From Rhodocyclaceae bacterium (GTDB taxonomy: Bacteria; Pseudomonadota; Gammaproteobacteria; Burkholderiales; Rhodocyclaceae): a stretch of 64,000 nt of DNA. Below are positions 53,593 through 62,879 of the stretch, one piece after another (position 1 is the stretch's first letter; every line of letters begins with the position of its first letter). Below the pieces are notes generated by a model. It did no database searches. It saw only the letters and a list, made by a program, of their open reading frames with translations, and had not been told where the DNA came from. Where the stretch lies: positions 1-64,000 of the forward strand of contig JAEUNL010000019.1 in NCBI GenBank assembly GCA_016791115.1, in the 5' to 3' direction. Both the position numbers and the translations under genes were made by a program.

Positions 53593-54473
53593 GCAAGGCT
53601 GCCGCGCCGCTGGTCACCGTCATCATCTCGTCGTACAACCACGCGCCCTACGTCGAGGCGTCGATCCTCAGCGTGATCGGACAGACCTATCCGAACGTCG
53701 AGCTGCTGGTGATCGACGATGGATCCTCGGACGACAGCGTCGAGCGCATCCGGCGCCTGCAGGCGACCCACGGCTTCGATTTTCGCGTCCAGCAGAACAA
53801 GGGGCTGACACGCACACTGAACGAGGCGATCGCCCGCGCCCGCGGCGAACTGATCGCCCCTTTCGGGTCCGATGACATCATGCTGCCCCACCGCCTGGCC
53901 ACGCAGGTCGAGTACATGGCCGACAAGCCGGAGGTGGGCATCTGCGCCGGAAATATCGAGTTGATGCGCGCCGATGGGACGCCCTATCCGGAGTCGAAGC
54001 AGCGGCGGGATATCCCGTTTCGCCGCATCGATTTCGAGGCGCTGTTTGCCGATCGCCACCTGTTTCCGCCGGCACCGACGCTGCTGATCCGGCGCGAGGC
54101 GCTGGAGAAGGTCGGCGGGTTCAACCCGGAGATTCGGCTCGAGGATCTTTACATCGAGTTGAAGATCATGAACGCCGGCTATTACATCGACATTCTCGGT
54201 GTCGCGCTCGCCCGTTACCGGAAACACGATACCAACACCTACAAGAATCTCCGCTTCATGACCGACAGCATCCTGCGCATCTACGAGGATTACGCCGACC
54301 ATCCCGGGTACACCGAAGCGAAGATGCGCCTGCTCGACTCCATGTTCGCCAAGAGCGCCACCCGCGACCGCAAACTGGCAAGGGAACTGCTGCGGCAGAT
54401 TCCGCTGCGATACTGGACGCGAAAAACGCTGCGCGGCCTGCTGCGCTACGTGTTTTCGCGCCCCGCATCCTGA
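53589..54473 (+). CDS. GT2-family glycosyltransferase
   Basis: A 294-residue GT-A enzyme: VTVIISSYNHAPYVEASI, ELLVIDDGSSDDSVERI, the DxD-like GSDDIML and the acceptor-site LEDLYIELKIM. It overlaps the upstream GT4 stop by 4 bp (ATGA). Its end overlaps the convergent acetyltransferase by 28 bp. The acceptor is unknown; the context is LPS or O-antigen. Confidence 0.88.
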   Translation: MSKAAAPLVTVIISSYNHAPYVEASILSVIGQTYPNVELLVIDDGSSDDSVERIRRLQATHGFDFRVQQNKGLTRTLNEAIARARGELIAPFGSDDIMLPHRLATQVEYMADKPEVGICAGNIELMRADGTPYPESKQRRDIPFRRIDFEALFADRHLFPPAPTLLIRREALEKVGGFNPEIRLEDLYIELKIMNAGYYIDILGVALARYRKHDTNTYKNLRFMTDSILRIYEDYADHPGYTEAKMRLLDSMFAKSATRDRKLARELLRQIPLRYWTRKTLRGLLRYVFSRPAS

Positions 54474-55105
54474 GCCTTGCGGCGCGCGCGCGCGTAGTCG
54501 AGAAACGCCGTGACATCATCGGAACACAGCAGGTGGACGACGCGGCGTATCTCGGCCTCGGGCCACGACCACCATTGGGTCATGCGAAGCGCTGCACGCG
54601 TCGCCTCGTCGAAACGCCAGCGAACGTGGCGCGCCGGGTTGCCGGCGACGATCGAATAAGGCTCGACGTCCCGCGTCACCACGGCGCGCGCCGCCACGAC
54701 CGCGCCATCGCCGATCGTGACGCCGGACAGAATCAGGCAGCCCGACCCGAGCCAGACATCGTTGCCGACGATCACGTCGCCGCGGGTCGCGTCAGCCCCG
54801 GCAATATGCCGCGCCTCGTCCACCAACAGCGGAAACGGATAGTTGCTGACCCAGTCCGTGCGGTGGTTCCCGCCCAGGAAGATATGCACGTCATCGGCAA
54901 TCGACGTATAGGCACCGATGCGCAGCGTCGTGCCCTGCGACCAGTCATGCACTTCCGGCATGCCGTAGGTGCCGATGCCGATCTCGAAACCGGGGTAGCG
55001 CTCTCTGAAACGAACCTGGCCGCGGTAGAACTTCGGTATGCGCTTGCGCCCGAAACGGCGTTTCCACCACGCGCGCAACCCGCGCCCGAAATCATGCCTT
55101 GCCAT
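54446..55105 (-). CDS. CatB-related hexapeptide-repeat O-acetyltransferase
   Basis: A 219-residue left-handed beta-helix acetyltransferase of the xenobiotic/NodL-like group. Features are EIGIGTYGMPEVHDW, the insert HIFLGGNHRTDWVSNYPF with the catalytic His, VIVGNDVWLGSGCLILSGVTIGDGAVVAARAVVTRDVEPYSIVAGNPAR, and the C-terminal helical RMTQWWSWPE. It probably acetylates a sugar of the surface polymer. It overlaps the O-antigen ligase stop by 14 bp and follows it in the same orientation. Confidence 0.9.
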   Translation of the reverse strand: MARHDFGRGLRAWWKRRFGRKRIPKFYRGQVRFRERYPGFEIGIGTYGMPEVHDWSQGTTLRIGAYTSIADDVHIFLGGNHRTDWVSNYPFPLLVDEARHIAGADATRGDVIVGNDVWLGSGCLILSGVTIGDGAVVAARAVVTRDVEPYSIVAGNPARHVRWRFDEATRAALRMTQWWSWPEAEIRRVVHLLCSDDVTAFLDYARARRKAQDAGRENT

Positions 55106-56330
55106 GTTGCTCGTACCTCGAGCCGGCCGCTGCAAGCAGCGCGAGCGGAATCCACACCAGGAACCAGTGTTCCTTGGGACCCGACAGGAACGCCCCGCCT
55201 TCCGTCAAGCCTGCCACGAGCCCATAGACCACCGGGGCGGAACCGATGAATACCGCCCGATCCCGACGCAGGCGCCAGCCTGTGGTCAACGCCGTGGCGT
55301 ACAGCGAGATCCACAGCACCAGGCCGATCGCACCACATTGGTAGAGCACGGAAAGCGCCAGGTTGTGAGGGTCGGACAGGGTAAGGTCGAGTCCCTCCAC
55401 GCGGATCTGCAACGGATTGCCGTAGCCATGTCCCGCGAGCGGCTGGTCCATGATCAGCCGGATCGTTTCGTTCCATATCTGCGGCCGGAACGACAGGCCG
55501 CGCTGGGCAAGGAGGTCGGACCATCCGGTTGCCACGATTGCTGCTACGGCCAGGTAGGCAATCAGCACCATTACGCCCCGCCGGTTTCCCAGCAGCAAGG
55601 CGAGCCACGCCACTGTCACCGTAAGCGCGACCAGCGGCGTACGCGAACCGGTTGCGACGATCAGCGCGCCCAGTGCGAGAACGGCGACGATGACGGACGG
55701 CGCAAACGGCCGGCCCTGCCATGTCCAGTGCGCCAGCCAGAGAACCAGAAAGAATCCGAACACGTGCGAGATCAGCAGCGGGTTCCCGAACGCACCATAG
55801 CCGGTCAGGCGGTCGCCGTGCCCGTCAAGTGCGTGCCCGGCCAACAGGACGATCGCACCAGCAACGGCAATCCATGCCGAAGCGGTCAGGGCCTGAACCA
55901 GTCGCTCGTACCGGTAACGCGTAAGCCCGACGATCCCTGCGAACACGAGCAGGACATAGAGCGGACGTTTGATCAGCGACGTTACAGCCTGATCCGGGTT
56001 CGACCACGACAGGCTCAAGGCGGCATACGTGGCGAAGACCAGAAAGGCGACAACGATGGGCGAGCGCACCAGGTGCGCGATGGTGTCGCGGCGAACGGCG
56101 ACCAGCAGCGCCGCAGGAAGCGCGATCAGCCAGTAGAAGAACTGGTGATACAGGCTGCGATTTCCGCTCCATATCATGCCGGTCAGCAGAAGGACCAGCC
56201 CCGCCGGCAGCACGTACCCGGTAATGCAGTCCGCAACCCGTGTCGCGAAAGGGCGTTCGTCCGGACCGGAGCGCGGAAGATGTTCCGGGGTCGTCACGGA
56301 AAGGCTGTTCGGGGGCGTTGGCAAAGCCAT
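55092..56330 (-). CDS. O-antigen ligase (WaaL/Wzy_C family)
   Basis: A 412-residue integral membrane protein with about 10-12 helices. The Wzy_C ligase motif is seen around GALIVATGSRTPLVALTVTVAWLALL, followed by the periplasmic loop with MDQPLAGHGYGNP and the conserved His region LTLSDPHNLALSVLYQCGAIGL. It would join polymer to lipid A-core, or polymerise it. The start at ATG 56330 is preferred to TTG 56342. It is divergent from msbA. Confidence 0.88.
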   Translation of the reverse strand: MALPTPPNSLSVTTPEHLPRSGPDERPFATRVADCITGYVLPAGLVLLLTGMIWSGNRSLYHQFFYWLIALPAALLVAVRRDTIAHLVRSPIVVAFLVFATYAALSLSWSNPDQAVTSLIKRPLYVLLVFAGIVGLTRYRYERLVQALTASAWIAVAGAIVLLAGHALDGHGDRLTGYGAFGNPLLISHVFGFFLVLWLAHWTWQGRPFAPSVIVAVLALGALIVATGSRTPLVALTVTVAWLALLLGNRRGVMVLIAYLAVAAIVATGWSDLLAQRGLSFRPQIWNETIRLIMDQPLAGHGYGNPLQIRVEGLDLTLSDPHNLALSVLYQCGAIGLVLWISLYATALTTGWRLRRDRAVFIGSAPVVYGLVAGLTEGGAFLSGPKEHWFLVWIPLALLAAAGSRYEQHGKA

Positions 56331-56464
56331 GTCGCGGTGCAATTCACGGGAACGACGCCGGTCGATCCTCCTCGAGGCAATCGACGGATTCTAGCGAATT
56401 TGCCCTTCCCTGACGGGCATGTGGCGCGTGGTAACATGCAACGTCCGCGAATATCCTCACTTCC

Positions 56465-58267
56465 ATGAGCGCTACCGATGCGCCGGCGGCGTCCAGCCTG
56501 AGCATCTATCTCCGCCTGCTGACCTATGTGCGCCCCTATGCGGGGCGATTTGCGGTCAGCATTCTGGGCTACGTCATATTCGCCTCTTCCCAGCCGATGC
56601 TGGCCGGGGTCCTCAAGTATTTCGTCGATGGACTGACGCACCCGGAAACTGCCGGCTTCCCCGGCATTCCGCTGCTCGACGGCCTGCCATTGATGCACGC
56701 GGTGCCGCTGCTGATCGTGGCGATCGCCGCGTGGCAGGGCGTGGGATCCTACCTCGGCAGCTATTTCATTGCGCTGGTTTCGCTCAGCGTCGTGCACGAC
56801 TTGCGCCAGGCCCTGTTCGCCAGCCTGATGCGCCTGCCCAACGCCTTCTACGACAACCACAATTCCGGGCATCTGATCTCGCGCATCACCTTTGACGTGA
56901 CGATGGTGACGGGCGCCGCGACCGAGGCGATAAAGGTCGTGATCCGCGAAGGACTGACCGCGGCCTTCCTGTTCGCCTACCTCCTCTGGATGAACTGGAA
57001 GCTGACGCTCGTTCTGGTGGCAATACTGCCCCTGATCGCGCTGATTGTCGGACGCGGAAGCCGCAAGTTCCGCAAGCAGGCTCGCCGCATCCAGCAGGCC
57101 ATGGGCGACGTGACGCATGTCGCGTCGGAAGCGATCCAGGGCTATCGCGTGGTGCGCAGTTTCGGTGGCGAAGACTATGAAACACGCCGCTTCGAGGGGG
57201 CAAGCGCGGATAACACGCGCAAGCAACTGCGCATGGTCAAAACCTCCGCGACGTTCACGCCGATGCTGCAACTGGTGACCTATGTCGCCATGGCGACCGT
57301 CCTGTTCCTGGTGCTCTGGCTGCGCGGTTCCGCCACGGTGGGAGATCTCGTTTCCTACATCACCGCGGCCGGACTGTTGCCCAAGCCGATACGCCAGCTT
57401 TCCGAGGTCAGCTCGATGATCCAGCGTGGCGTTGCCGGCGCGGAAAGCATCTTCGAACAACTCGACGAACCACCGGAATCGGACAATGGCACAGTCGAAC
57501 GCGAGCGAATCGAAGGTCGTATCGAGGTGCGCGACCTCAGTTTCCGCTATCCCGGCACGGAGCGGAACGTGCTCGAGAACGTGAGTTTCCGGATCGAGCC
57601 CGGCCAGATGGTCGCCCTCGTCGGCAGGTCGGGCAGCGGCAAATCCACGCTGGCTCAGCTGGTTCCGCGCTTCTACCATCACGAGCAGGGGCAGATTCTG
57701 CTCGACGGCGTCGATGTCGAGGATTTCACCCTGCGCAACCTGCGGCAACATATCGCGCTGGTCACACAGCAGGTGGTCCTGTTCAACGATACCGTCGCCA
57801 GCAATATCGCCTACGGCCAGCTCGCCGCCGCGCCGCGCGAGGCCATCGAGGAGGCCGCACGCGCTGCCTATGCGAGGGAGTTCATCGACCGCCTGCCTCT
57901 CGGATTCGACACGCTGATTGGCGAAAACGGCGTCATGCTGTCCGGTGGGCAGCGGCAACGCCTGGCCATCGCGCGTGCCTTGCTCAAGAATTCGCCGATC
58001 CTGATCCTCGACGAAGCCACCTCGGCGCTGGACACCGAATCGGAGCGTCACATCCAGGCCGCGCTGGATCGCGCGATGCGTGGCCGCACCACGCTGGTCA
58101 TTGCCCACCGCCTGTCCACGATCGAGAAGGCAGACGTGATCCTCGTGATGGATCAGGGCCGTATCGTCGAACGTGGCAACCATACCGAATTGCTGGCAAC
58201 GGGAGGCCATTACGCGCGGCTCCATGCCATGCAGTTCCGTGAGGAAGCGCTCGCCTCGAACACCTGA
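56465..58267 (+). CDS. msbA: Lipid A export ABC transporter permease/ATP-binding protein MsbA
   Basis: A 600-residue half-transporter that flips lipid A-core across the inner membrane. Six membrane helices occupy about 20-320, and the nucleotide-binding domain carries Walker A ALVGRSGSGKSTL (about residue 382), the Q-loop, signature LSGGQRQRLAIARALL, Walker B ILILDEATSALD and the H-loop IAHRLST. The divergent O-antigen ligase shares the upstream region. Length and motif spacing match MsbA. Confidence 0.96.
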   Translation: MSATDAPAASSLSIYLRLLTYVRPYAGRFAVSILGYVIFASSQPMLAGVLKYFVDGLTHPETAGFPGIPLLDGLPLMHAVPLLIVAIAAWQGVGSYLGSYFIALVSLSVVHDLRQALFASLMRLPNAFYDNHNSGHLISRITFDVTMVTGAATEAIKVVIREGLTAAFLFAYLLWMNWKLTLVLVAILPLIALIVGRGSRKFRKQARRIQQAMGDVTHVASEAIQGYRVVRSFGGEDYETRRFEGASADNTRKQLRMVKTSATFTPMLQLVTYVAMATVLFLVLWLRGSATVGDLVSYITAAGLLPKPIRQLSEVSSMIQRGVAGAESIFEQLDEPPESDNGTVERERIEGRIEVRDLSFRYPGTERNVLENVSFRIEPGQMVALVGRSGSGKSTLAQLVPRFYHHEQGQILLDGVDVEDFTLRNLRQHIALVTQQVVLFNDTVASNIAYGQLAAAPREAIEEAARAAYAREFIDRLPLGFDTLIGENGVMLSGGQRQRLAIARALLKNSPILILDEATSALDTESERHIQAALDRAMRGRTTLVIAHRLSTIEKADVILVMDQGRIVERGNHTELLATGGHYARLHAMQFREEALASNT

Positions 58268-58345
58268 AAACGCCCGGCGGAACGACCCGCTTTCGCGTGG
58301 TTCGTTCTGTCAGGCGATCTTGAGGCCGCGATCCCGTTTTTTCGC

Positions 58346-60028
58346 TCAGATCGCCAGTCGATAGGCAACCAGCATCGACTTGTCCGACAGCAGGCTCTGC
58401 TTGTGCTCCTTGACGGCGATCATCGGCACCGCGTCCTGCAGTTGCGGAAACGCCTGAAACAGCGCTTTCATGTCCCGTTTTTCCGTCACCAGGATCACGG
58501 ATTTCGCGTCCCCCGGGATTTCGCCTTTGTTTTCGATTACAGGAATCGGTCGCGTCGGATTCAGGTAAAAGACCGTCGTCGTATGATGGGACTTGAAAAA
58601 GACGATCTGGTCTTCCGGACGGCGCTCCTTGGCGAGCGACAGGGCAAATGATTTTTCCGACCGATAAGCGTCGATACCGGGCAGGACAAGGCCGAAGACG
58701 ACCGTCATTTGCAGCGCCGCCAGCAGCACCAGCAGCGGAAGCCACGGCGCAACAGGTGCGTCGTTCAGGCGGGCAAGCGTGGTCGGCACCAACGGACGAA
58801 CCCTGGCCGACTGCACGAGGATCACGGTACCGAGCACACTGGCGGCAGAAGCCAGCCAGAACTGCATCGGCACCGCGACGTCGCGGATTCCGAAACGCGC
58901 CGCAACGGGCAGCAGCAACAAGCCCATCTCAACGACCGTCATTGCCGCCACGGTTCCGAGCAATGCCGGTCGCTGCCAGCGGTGCCCCCGTTCCTGGACC
59001 AGGTATGCCGCGAGCAGCATCATGCAAAAGGGCATGATCGGCAGGATGTAATACCAGCGGCGCGACCCCGACGCCGAGAAGAACAGGAAGATCAGGCCGA
59101 TCGCCTCGAGCAGCCGGCGGTAGTTCGGTTCCAGCCGGGCGTAGCGCGGAACGTAATAAACCAGGGCCGCGACCAGCAGCAGGGACCAGGGGAAGACGAT
59201 CCGTGGAACGTGATACAGATAGCTATAGAAGGGATCCTTGTGATCGAACGGATCCGCGTAGCGCACCAGGTTCTCGCGGATCAGCAACTCGATCGCACCG
59301 CGGTGATCGCCTTGTGCGCGCACGCCTTCCGGCATGTCGAGCAGCGAGGCGCCGAGGTAGGGCAGGAGGAACACGCCGATGCCCAGAACCGCTGCCGCGA
59401 GATGCGCCAGATTCAGGTGGCGCTTCCACAGGCCGTCGCGCAACAGGAACGGCACGATGACCAGGATCGGAACGACCGCCGCCGTCAGTCCCTTCATCTG
59501 CGAGCCAATCGCGCACAGCAGATAGAAGACCAGATAGGAACCGAAATCCGTCCGCTCCCGCCTCTCGATGAACCAGGCCAGCGCCGCAGTGATCAGTGCG
59601 AGATTGGCCATCTCTGCGGACGCCGTATGCGTCCAGAACAGGAATCCGAAGCAGGTCGCGATGAGCCAGGTGCCCAGCCAGGCAACCATGCGGTCGAACA
59701 GTTGGGTCGCGATGCGATAGCTGCAGAACAAGGCCAGCAGTCCAGCGACGGCGCACGGCAGGCGCACGCTGAACTCGTCGAGAGATCGCGTGACACCCGC
59801 AGCAAGGGTAACCAGCCAGTAGGACAGCAGGGGCTTGTCGAAATAGATTTCGCCGTTGATGACCGGATGGAACCAGTCCTTGTACAAGAGCATGTTCCGG
59901 GCAATCTCGGCCCAGCGATCCTCGGAGCCGGTCAGTGCCCGGCCCAGGCCGGTTCCGAACAGCAGGATTGCGACAACCGGCAGGAACCACCTGGATGGCG
60001 CGCGCAGGTACATGGGTCGTAATGTCAT
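58346..60028 (-). CDS. ArnT-like GT83/PMT-family membrane glycosyltransferase
   Basis: A 560-residue membrane glycosyltransferase with about 12 helices. The first periplasmic loop has GSEDRWAEIARNMLLYKDWFHPVINGEIYFDKPLLSYW, the conserved acidic and dolichol- or undecaprenyl-linked-sugar region of ArnT/PMT enzymes. The C-terminal 150 residues are a periplasmic domain ending LSDKSMLVAYRLAI. ArnT itself adds L-Ara4N to lipid A, but no arnA or arnB is present here, so another sugar is possible. The start at MTLRPMYL is chosen; the longer frame to 60373 is not family-like. Confidence 0.82.
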   Translation of the reverse strand: MTLRPMYLRAPSRWFLPVVAILLFGTGLGRALTGSEDRWAEIARNMLLYKDWFHPVINGEIYFDKPLLSYWLVTLAAGVTRSLDEFSVRLPCAVAGLLALFCSYRIATQLFDRMVAWLGTWLIATCFGFLFWTHTASAEMANLALITAALAWFIERRERTDFGSYLVFYLLCAIGSQMKGLTAAVVPILVIVPFLLRDGLWKRHLNLAHLAAAVLGIGVFLLPYLGASLLDMPEGVRAQGDHRGAIELLIRENLVRYADPFDHKDPFYSYLYHVPRIVFPWSLLLVAALVYYVPRYARLEPNYRRLLEAIGLIFLFFSASGSRRWYYILPIMPFCMMLLAAYLVQERGHRWQRPALLGTVAAMTVVEMGLLLLPVAARFGIRDVAVPMQFWLASAASVLGTVILVQSARVRPLVPTTLARLNDAPVAPWLPLLVLLAALQMTVVFGLVLPGIDAYRSEKSFALSLAKERRPEDQIVFFKSHHTTTVFYLNPTRPIPVIENKGEIPGDAKSVILVTEKRDMKALFQAFPQLQDAVPMIAVKEHKQSLLSDKSMLVAYRLAI

Positions 60029-60700
60029 CGTCTGGACCGGGTATCTGAAGAAGCGGCAGGGCAGCGGTCGAAGCGCGCGCGCAATCCTGCCGGCCTGGAG
60101 CCCACCGGGGCGTTCGCACGAACCGGCGGTTCCGCGCGATCGCGACATGCGGCACGCGAAGCAGCACCCTGCCCTTCGCGATGTCGGCCGCATGGTCGAT
60201 GCGTGCGCATAGGACATCGCAGGCCGGATCGACCGCGGAAAGACGGACCGGCGGAAATGAAGGAACCCGCACGGTTGCGCGGCAAGACTGCCCGGCCACC
60301 CCGTGATGATGATCCGGGTCGCCCCGAGGGCAGCGCGCTCAAGTGGTAGCGAAAGCGGGGGAACGCGCGCCACGGGGCTTCCGGCGCAGAAAGCAGAAAC
60401 CGCGTTTCGAATGCGGTGAAACGTGGCTGCCGACCCGTGAAGTCAAACCTCACTCGCCCGGAATGGGCGGTGGTCGAGAACGATCCACCCTCTCGTTCCC
60501 GGACAAGATGCGAGCGCGAGTAACGCGCGCGGAAATAGGCGTGGGCGCTGATAGCGTGGCCCCTAGTTTTTCAGGGCGCCACGCTATCAAGGAAGGATTA
60601 CGAGTGAATTAACCGATCGACCAGCCCGGATCGATCCCGAGGCGGCGAGTTGCCGAGGTTTGGCCCGGGCGGACCGGTTTCCCTGGTTCCGCGTTCCCCG
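60029..60700. other. Intergenic stretch between the ArnT-like and LPS-kinase genes
   Basis: About 670 bp, with no recognised gene on either strand. The main feature is a large hairpin (60550-60588). An open frame on the plus strand (60343-60612) has no family resemblance or ribosome binding site. Confidence 0.45.
60550..60588. repeat. Long inverted repeat / hairpin
   Basis: Arms of 11 bp (GATAGCGTGGC at 60550-60560 and its complement at 60578-60588), extended by CCCT/AGGG, with an 8-base loop and one bulged C. There is no T-tract on either strand, so it may be a non-canonical terminator of the minus-strand kinase gene or a regulatory structure. Confidence 0.6.
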
Positions 60701-61363
60701 TCAGCCGGATTGTCCGGCAATCCCCAGATCTGCAAAGCCGTTCTTTTCGATCGCCGGCAAACGGCCTGATCCAAAACGGTAGCCTGAAATAAAAGCCCGG
60801 CCGCCGTCGAAGCTCAGCCAAGACCGGTCGCCTGGCAAGCGAAACAAGTGCCTCATGTTGCGCTCGACGAGACGCTTGCCCAACGCGCCCCGAGCGAATC
60901 GCAGATCGGCCAGATCGATCAGCCCGAAATCGCCGCCGGGCATGAGAATGACATTGCCGAGATGCAGCGAACGGAAATAGACGCCGAGTCCATGCAACTT
61001 TGCGACGAAAGCGCCGAACTCGAAGCGAAGCCGTGTTCCGCAGCTGTCGACCGCGACGAGCTGCCGCAGCGCCTGCCCTGCGACCGGTCGATAATGCACG
61101 GCATCGCGTGAAATCGCCGGCAACCAATAGACGCCGACCACCGCGGGACACGGAATGCCACGTGCAGTCAGCGCCTCGGCATTGTCCGAAAAACGCTGGG
61201 CATAGGGATACCAGACAGCAGAGGACAACAGTCGCTTGCGACGGAACAGCTTGAGGTAGGTGCCGTCCCGCAGCAGAAGCACCTTTTCGCCGTGGCCATC
61301 GGCTTCGACGACCTCCGCGCCCTCGCGCAGACTCAGGAAAGATTCGTATTCAAGCTTTACCAC
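60701..61363 (-). CDS. InaA/LPS-kinase-like (Kdo-kinase-type) protein
   Basis: A 220-residue small kinase-fold protein of the LPS-kinase/InaA group. The lysine-bearing strand reads TYLKLFRRKRL, the alpha-C Glu is not obvious, and the catalytic loop is HLGNVIL within GLGVYFRSLHLGN, followed by the metal-binding Asp of FGLIDLADLRF (DLAD in place of DFG). RNMRHLFR follows, as in the family. Such proteins phosphorylate core sugars. The start is GTG in an AT-rich leader. It is the last gene of the kinase group. Confidence 0.75.
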   Translation of the reverse strand: MVKLEYESFLSLREGAEVVEADGHGEKVLLLRDGTYLKLFRRKRLLSSAVWYPYAQRFSDNAEALTARGIPCPAVVGVYWLPAISRDAVHYRPVAGQALRQLVAVDSCGTRLRFEFGAFVAKLHGLGVYFRSLHLGNVILMPGGDFGLIDLADLRFARGALGKRLVERNMRHLFRLPGDRSWLSFDGGRAFISGYRFGSGRLPAIEKNGFADLGIAGQSG

Positions 61364-61439
61364 TGCACATTCCCTGCAGGGAAAAGCTTAATTTTACCTT
61401 AAATTAATATTGCCTTAATAAACCGCGTAACACTTTGGC

Positions 61440-62879
61440 TCAGGGTGGCAAGACGCCGTCGAGCCATCGGTGCAACTCGCTGCCGGCAGGCCAGTTGCGC
61501 AGCAGGCGTAAGCGGTCGCGGCGCCAGGCGCGCGCATGGCCGGCCGCGCTGCGGTGCTGGCACATGGCGTCGAGGTCGATCAACTTGATCTCGCGCCCGT
61601 CCCAAAGCAGATTGGTCGCCTTGAGGTCGCCGTGGCTGATGCGCACACGATGCAGGGTCGCGAACAGCGTGCGCAGGGCGGCGGCAATAACCGGCGGCGG
61701 TGGAACAGATGGATCGAGGTGGCCAAGGAGGTCAGCACCGCCGCAGTACTCGGTAATCAGCCAGGCGCGGCCGCGCAGCGGCCCCTTGCGCTCCTCGACC
61801 AGCGCCAGGGGTGTCGGTGTCGCGATCCCGTACAGGGCGAGCCGGTGGCCCTCGCGCCATGAATGCCAGCCGCGACTGGGCCGCCACACCCGCGACAACG
61901 CGTGGCGCAGGCTCTTCAGGTTGTAACGCTTGATCACCAGCTCGCGATCGCCGAGGCGCACTCGACAGACCGTACAGGTGTTGCCGCGCTTCAGTACCGT
62001 GCCTGTTTCCATCCAGCGATCCGGATCCGCGAGCAGCAGCTCGAATGCGTCGGCATCGCTGCGCAGCACGGCCGTAAAGCGGTCGAACCGACGCACCACC
62101 TTGAACAGCGAGCAATCGCGGACGGTCTTCGACAGGAAATCGCGCAGGCGCCAGGCACGCGCCTCCACCAGCGCCCGACGCAACGCCGCGTCCGACAACG
62201 GACGCAGACTGGCAGCGCGATACGCATCCAGCAGCGGCGCGACGGCGGCGTCCCAGGTGCGGGGCAATTGCGCGAGCAGCATTGCCAGATCCCGGGCAGC
62301 CGCCTGCTCCGGCAGCGGACCGGCACCGTGCGCCCGCACGGACCCGGCGTCGATCAGGTACAGACGGGTGTTGTGGCGCAGGAAGTTGTCGAGGTGCAAG
62401 TCGCCGTGGCTCAAGCCTGCCCCATGCAGCCGGCCGAGCAGTTCGAACATCGGCACCAGCAACGCCATCGCCGCGTGGTCGCCGGGCGGCCGTCCATCGA
62501 ACTGGCGCCAGGCGTCGAGAACGGTTTCGGCATCGTCGAGAAACTCGGTCAGCACGACGTGGCCGCCGCCGCCAAGGCCATGAGCCGCTTCCAGGCGCGG
62601 GGTCGGAATGCCGGCCGCGGCCAGCGCTTTCACGCCCGCGTGTTCGCGCTGCCAATAGCGTTCGCTGCGCGCATCGAAAAACAGTTTGGCCAGCAGGCGC
62701 CGGCCGTGACGTTCAGCCTCGCCGACGATGCGCCTGCCCGGCAGCACGCGCAGCACGCGGCGCACGACCAGTTCGCCCTCCGCCTCCCCGTCGGCGAGGG
62801 CAATCCGGAACGGCACGGGTGGCACCCGTCCCGCAGCGCGCAGCATTGCGGCGTCGAGCAGGGGCGGCACCGCCGTCAT
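61440..62879 (-). CDS. Tandem-domain LPS kinase (two InaA/WaaP-like domains)
   Basis: A 479-residue protein containing two kinase-like domains. The first (about 1-230) shows LLAKLFFDARSERYWQREHAGVKAL and the catalytic loop LSHGDLHLDNFLRH followed by LYLIDAGSV. The second (about 240-479) shows ELVIKRYNLKSLRHALS, ISHGDLKATNLLWDG and IKLIDLDAM. Both have the HGDL catalytic Asp, so both may be active, which differs from the single-domain WaaP or InaA. It overlaps waaP by 4 bp. The start at MTAVPPLLD is used; the longer frame to 63848 is antisense or out-of-frame extension. Confidence 0.82.
   Translation of the reverse strand: MTAVPPLLDAAMLRAAGRVPPVPFRIALADGEAEGELVVRRVLRVLPGRRIVGEAERHGRRLLAKLFFDARSERYWQREHAGVKALAAAGIPTPRLEAAHGLGGGGHVVLTEFLDDAETVLDAWRQFDGRPPGDHAAMALLVPMFELLGRLHGAGLSHGDLHLDNFLRHNTRLYLIDAGSVRAHGAGPLPEQAAARDLAMLLAQLPRTWDAAVAPLLDAYRAASLRPLSDAALRRALVEARAWRLRDFLSKTVRDCSLFKVVRRFDRFTAVLRSDADAFELLLADPDRWMETGTVLKRGNTCTVCRVRLGDRELVIKRYNLKSLRHALSRVWRPSRGWHSWREGHRLALYGIATPTPLALVEERKGPLRGRAWLITEYCGGADLLGHLDPSVPPPPVIAAALRTLFATLHRVRISHGDLKATNLLWDGREIKLIDLDAMCQHRSAAGHARAWRRDRLRLLRNWPAGSELHRWLDGVLPP

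Noticed and set aside
60343-60612. An 89-codon plus-strand frame in the 60-kb gap
   Set aside because: No ribosome site, no family resemblance, Arg-rich composition like other shadow frames, and it runs through the hairpin.
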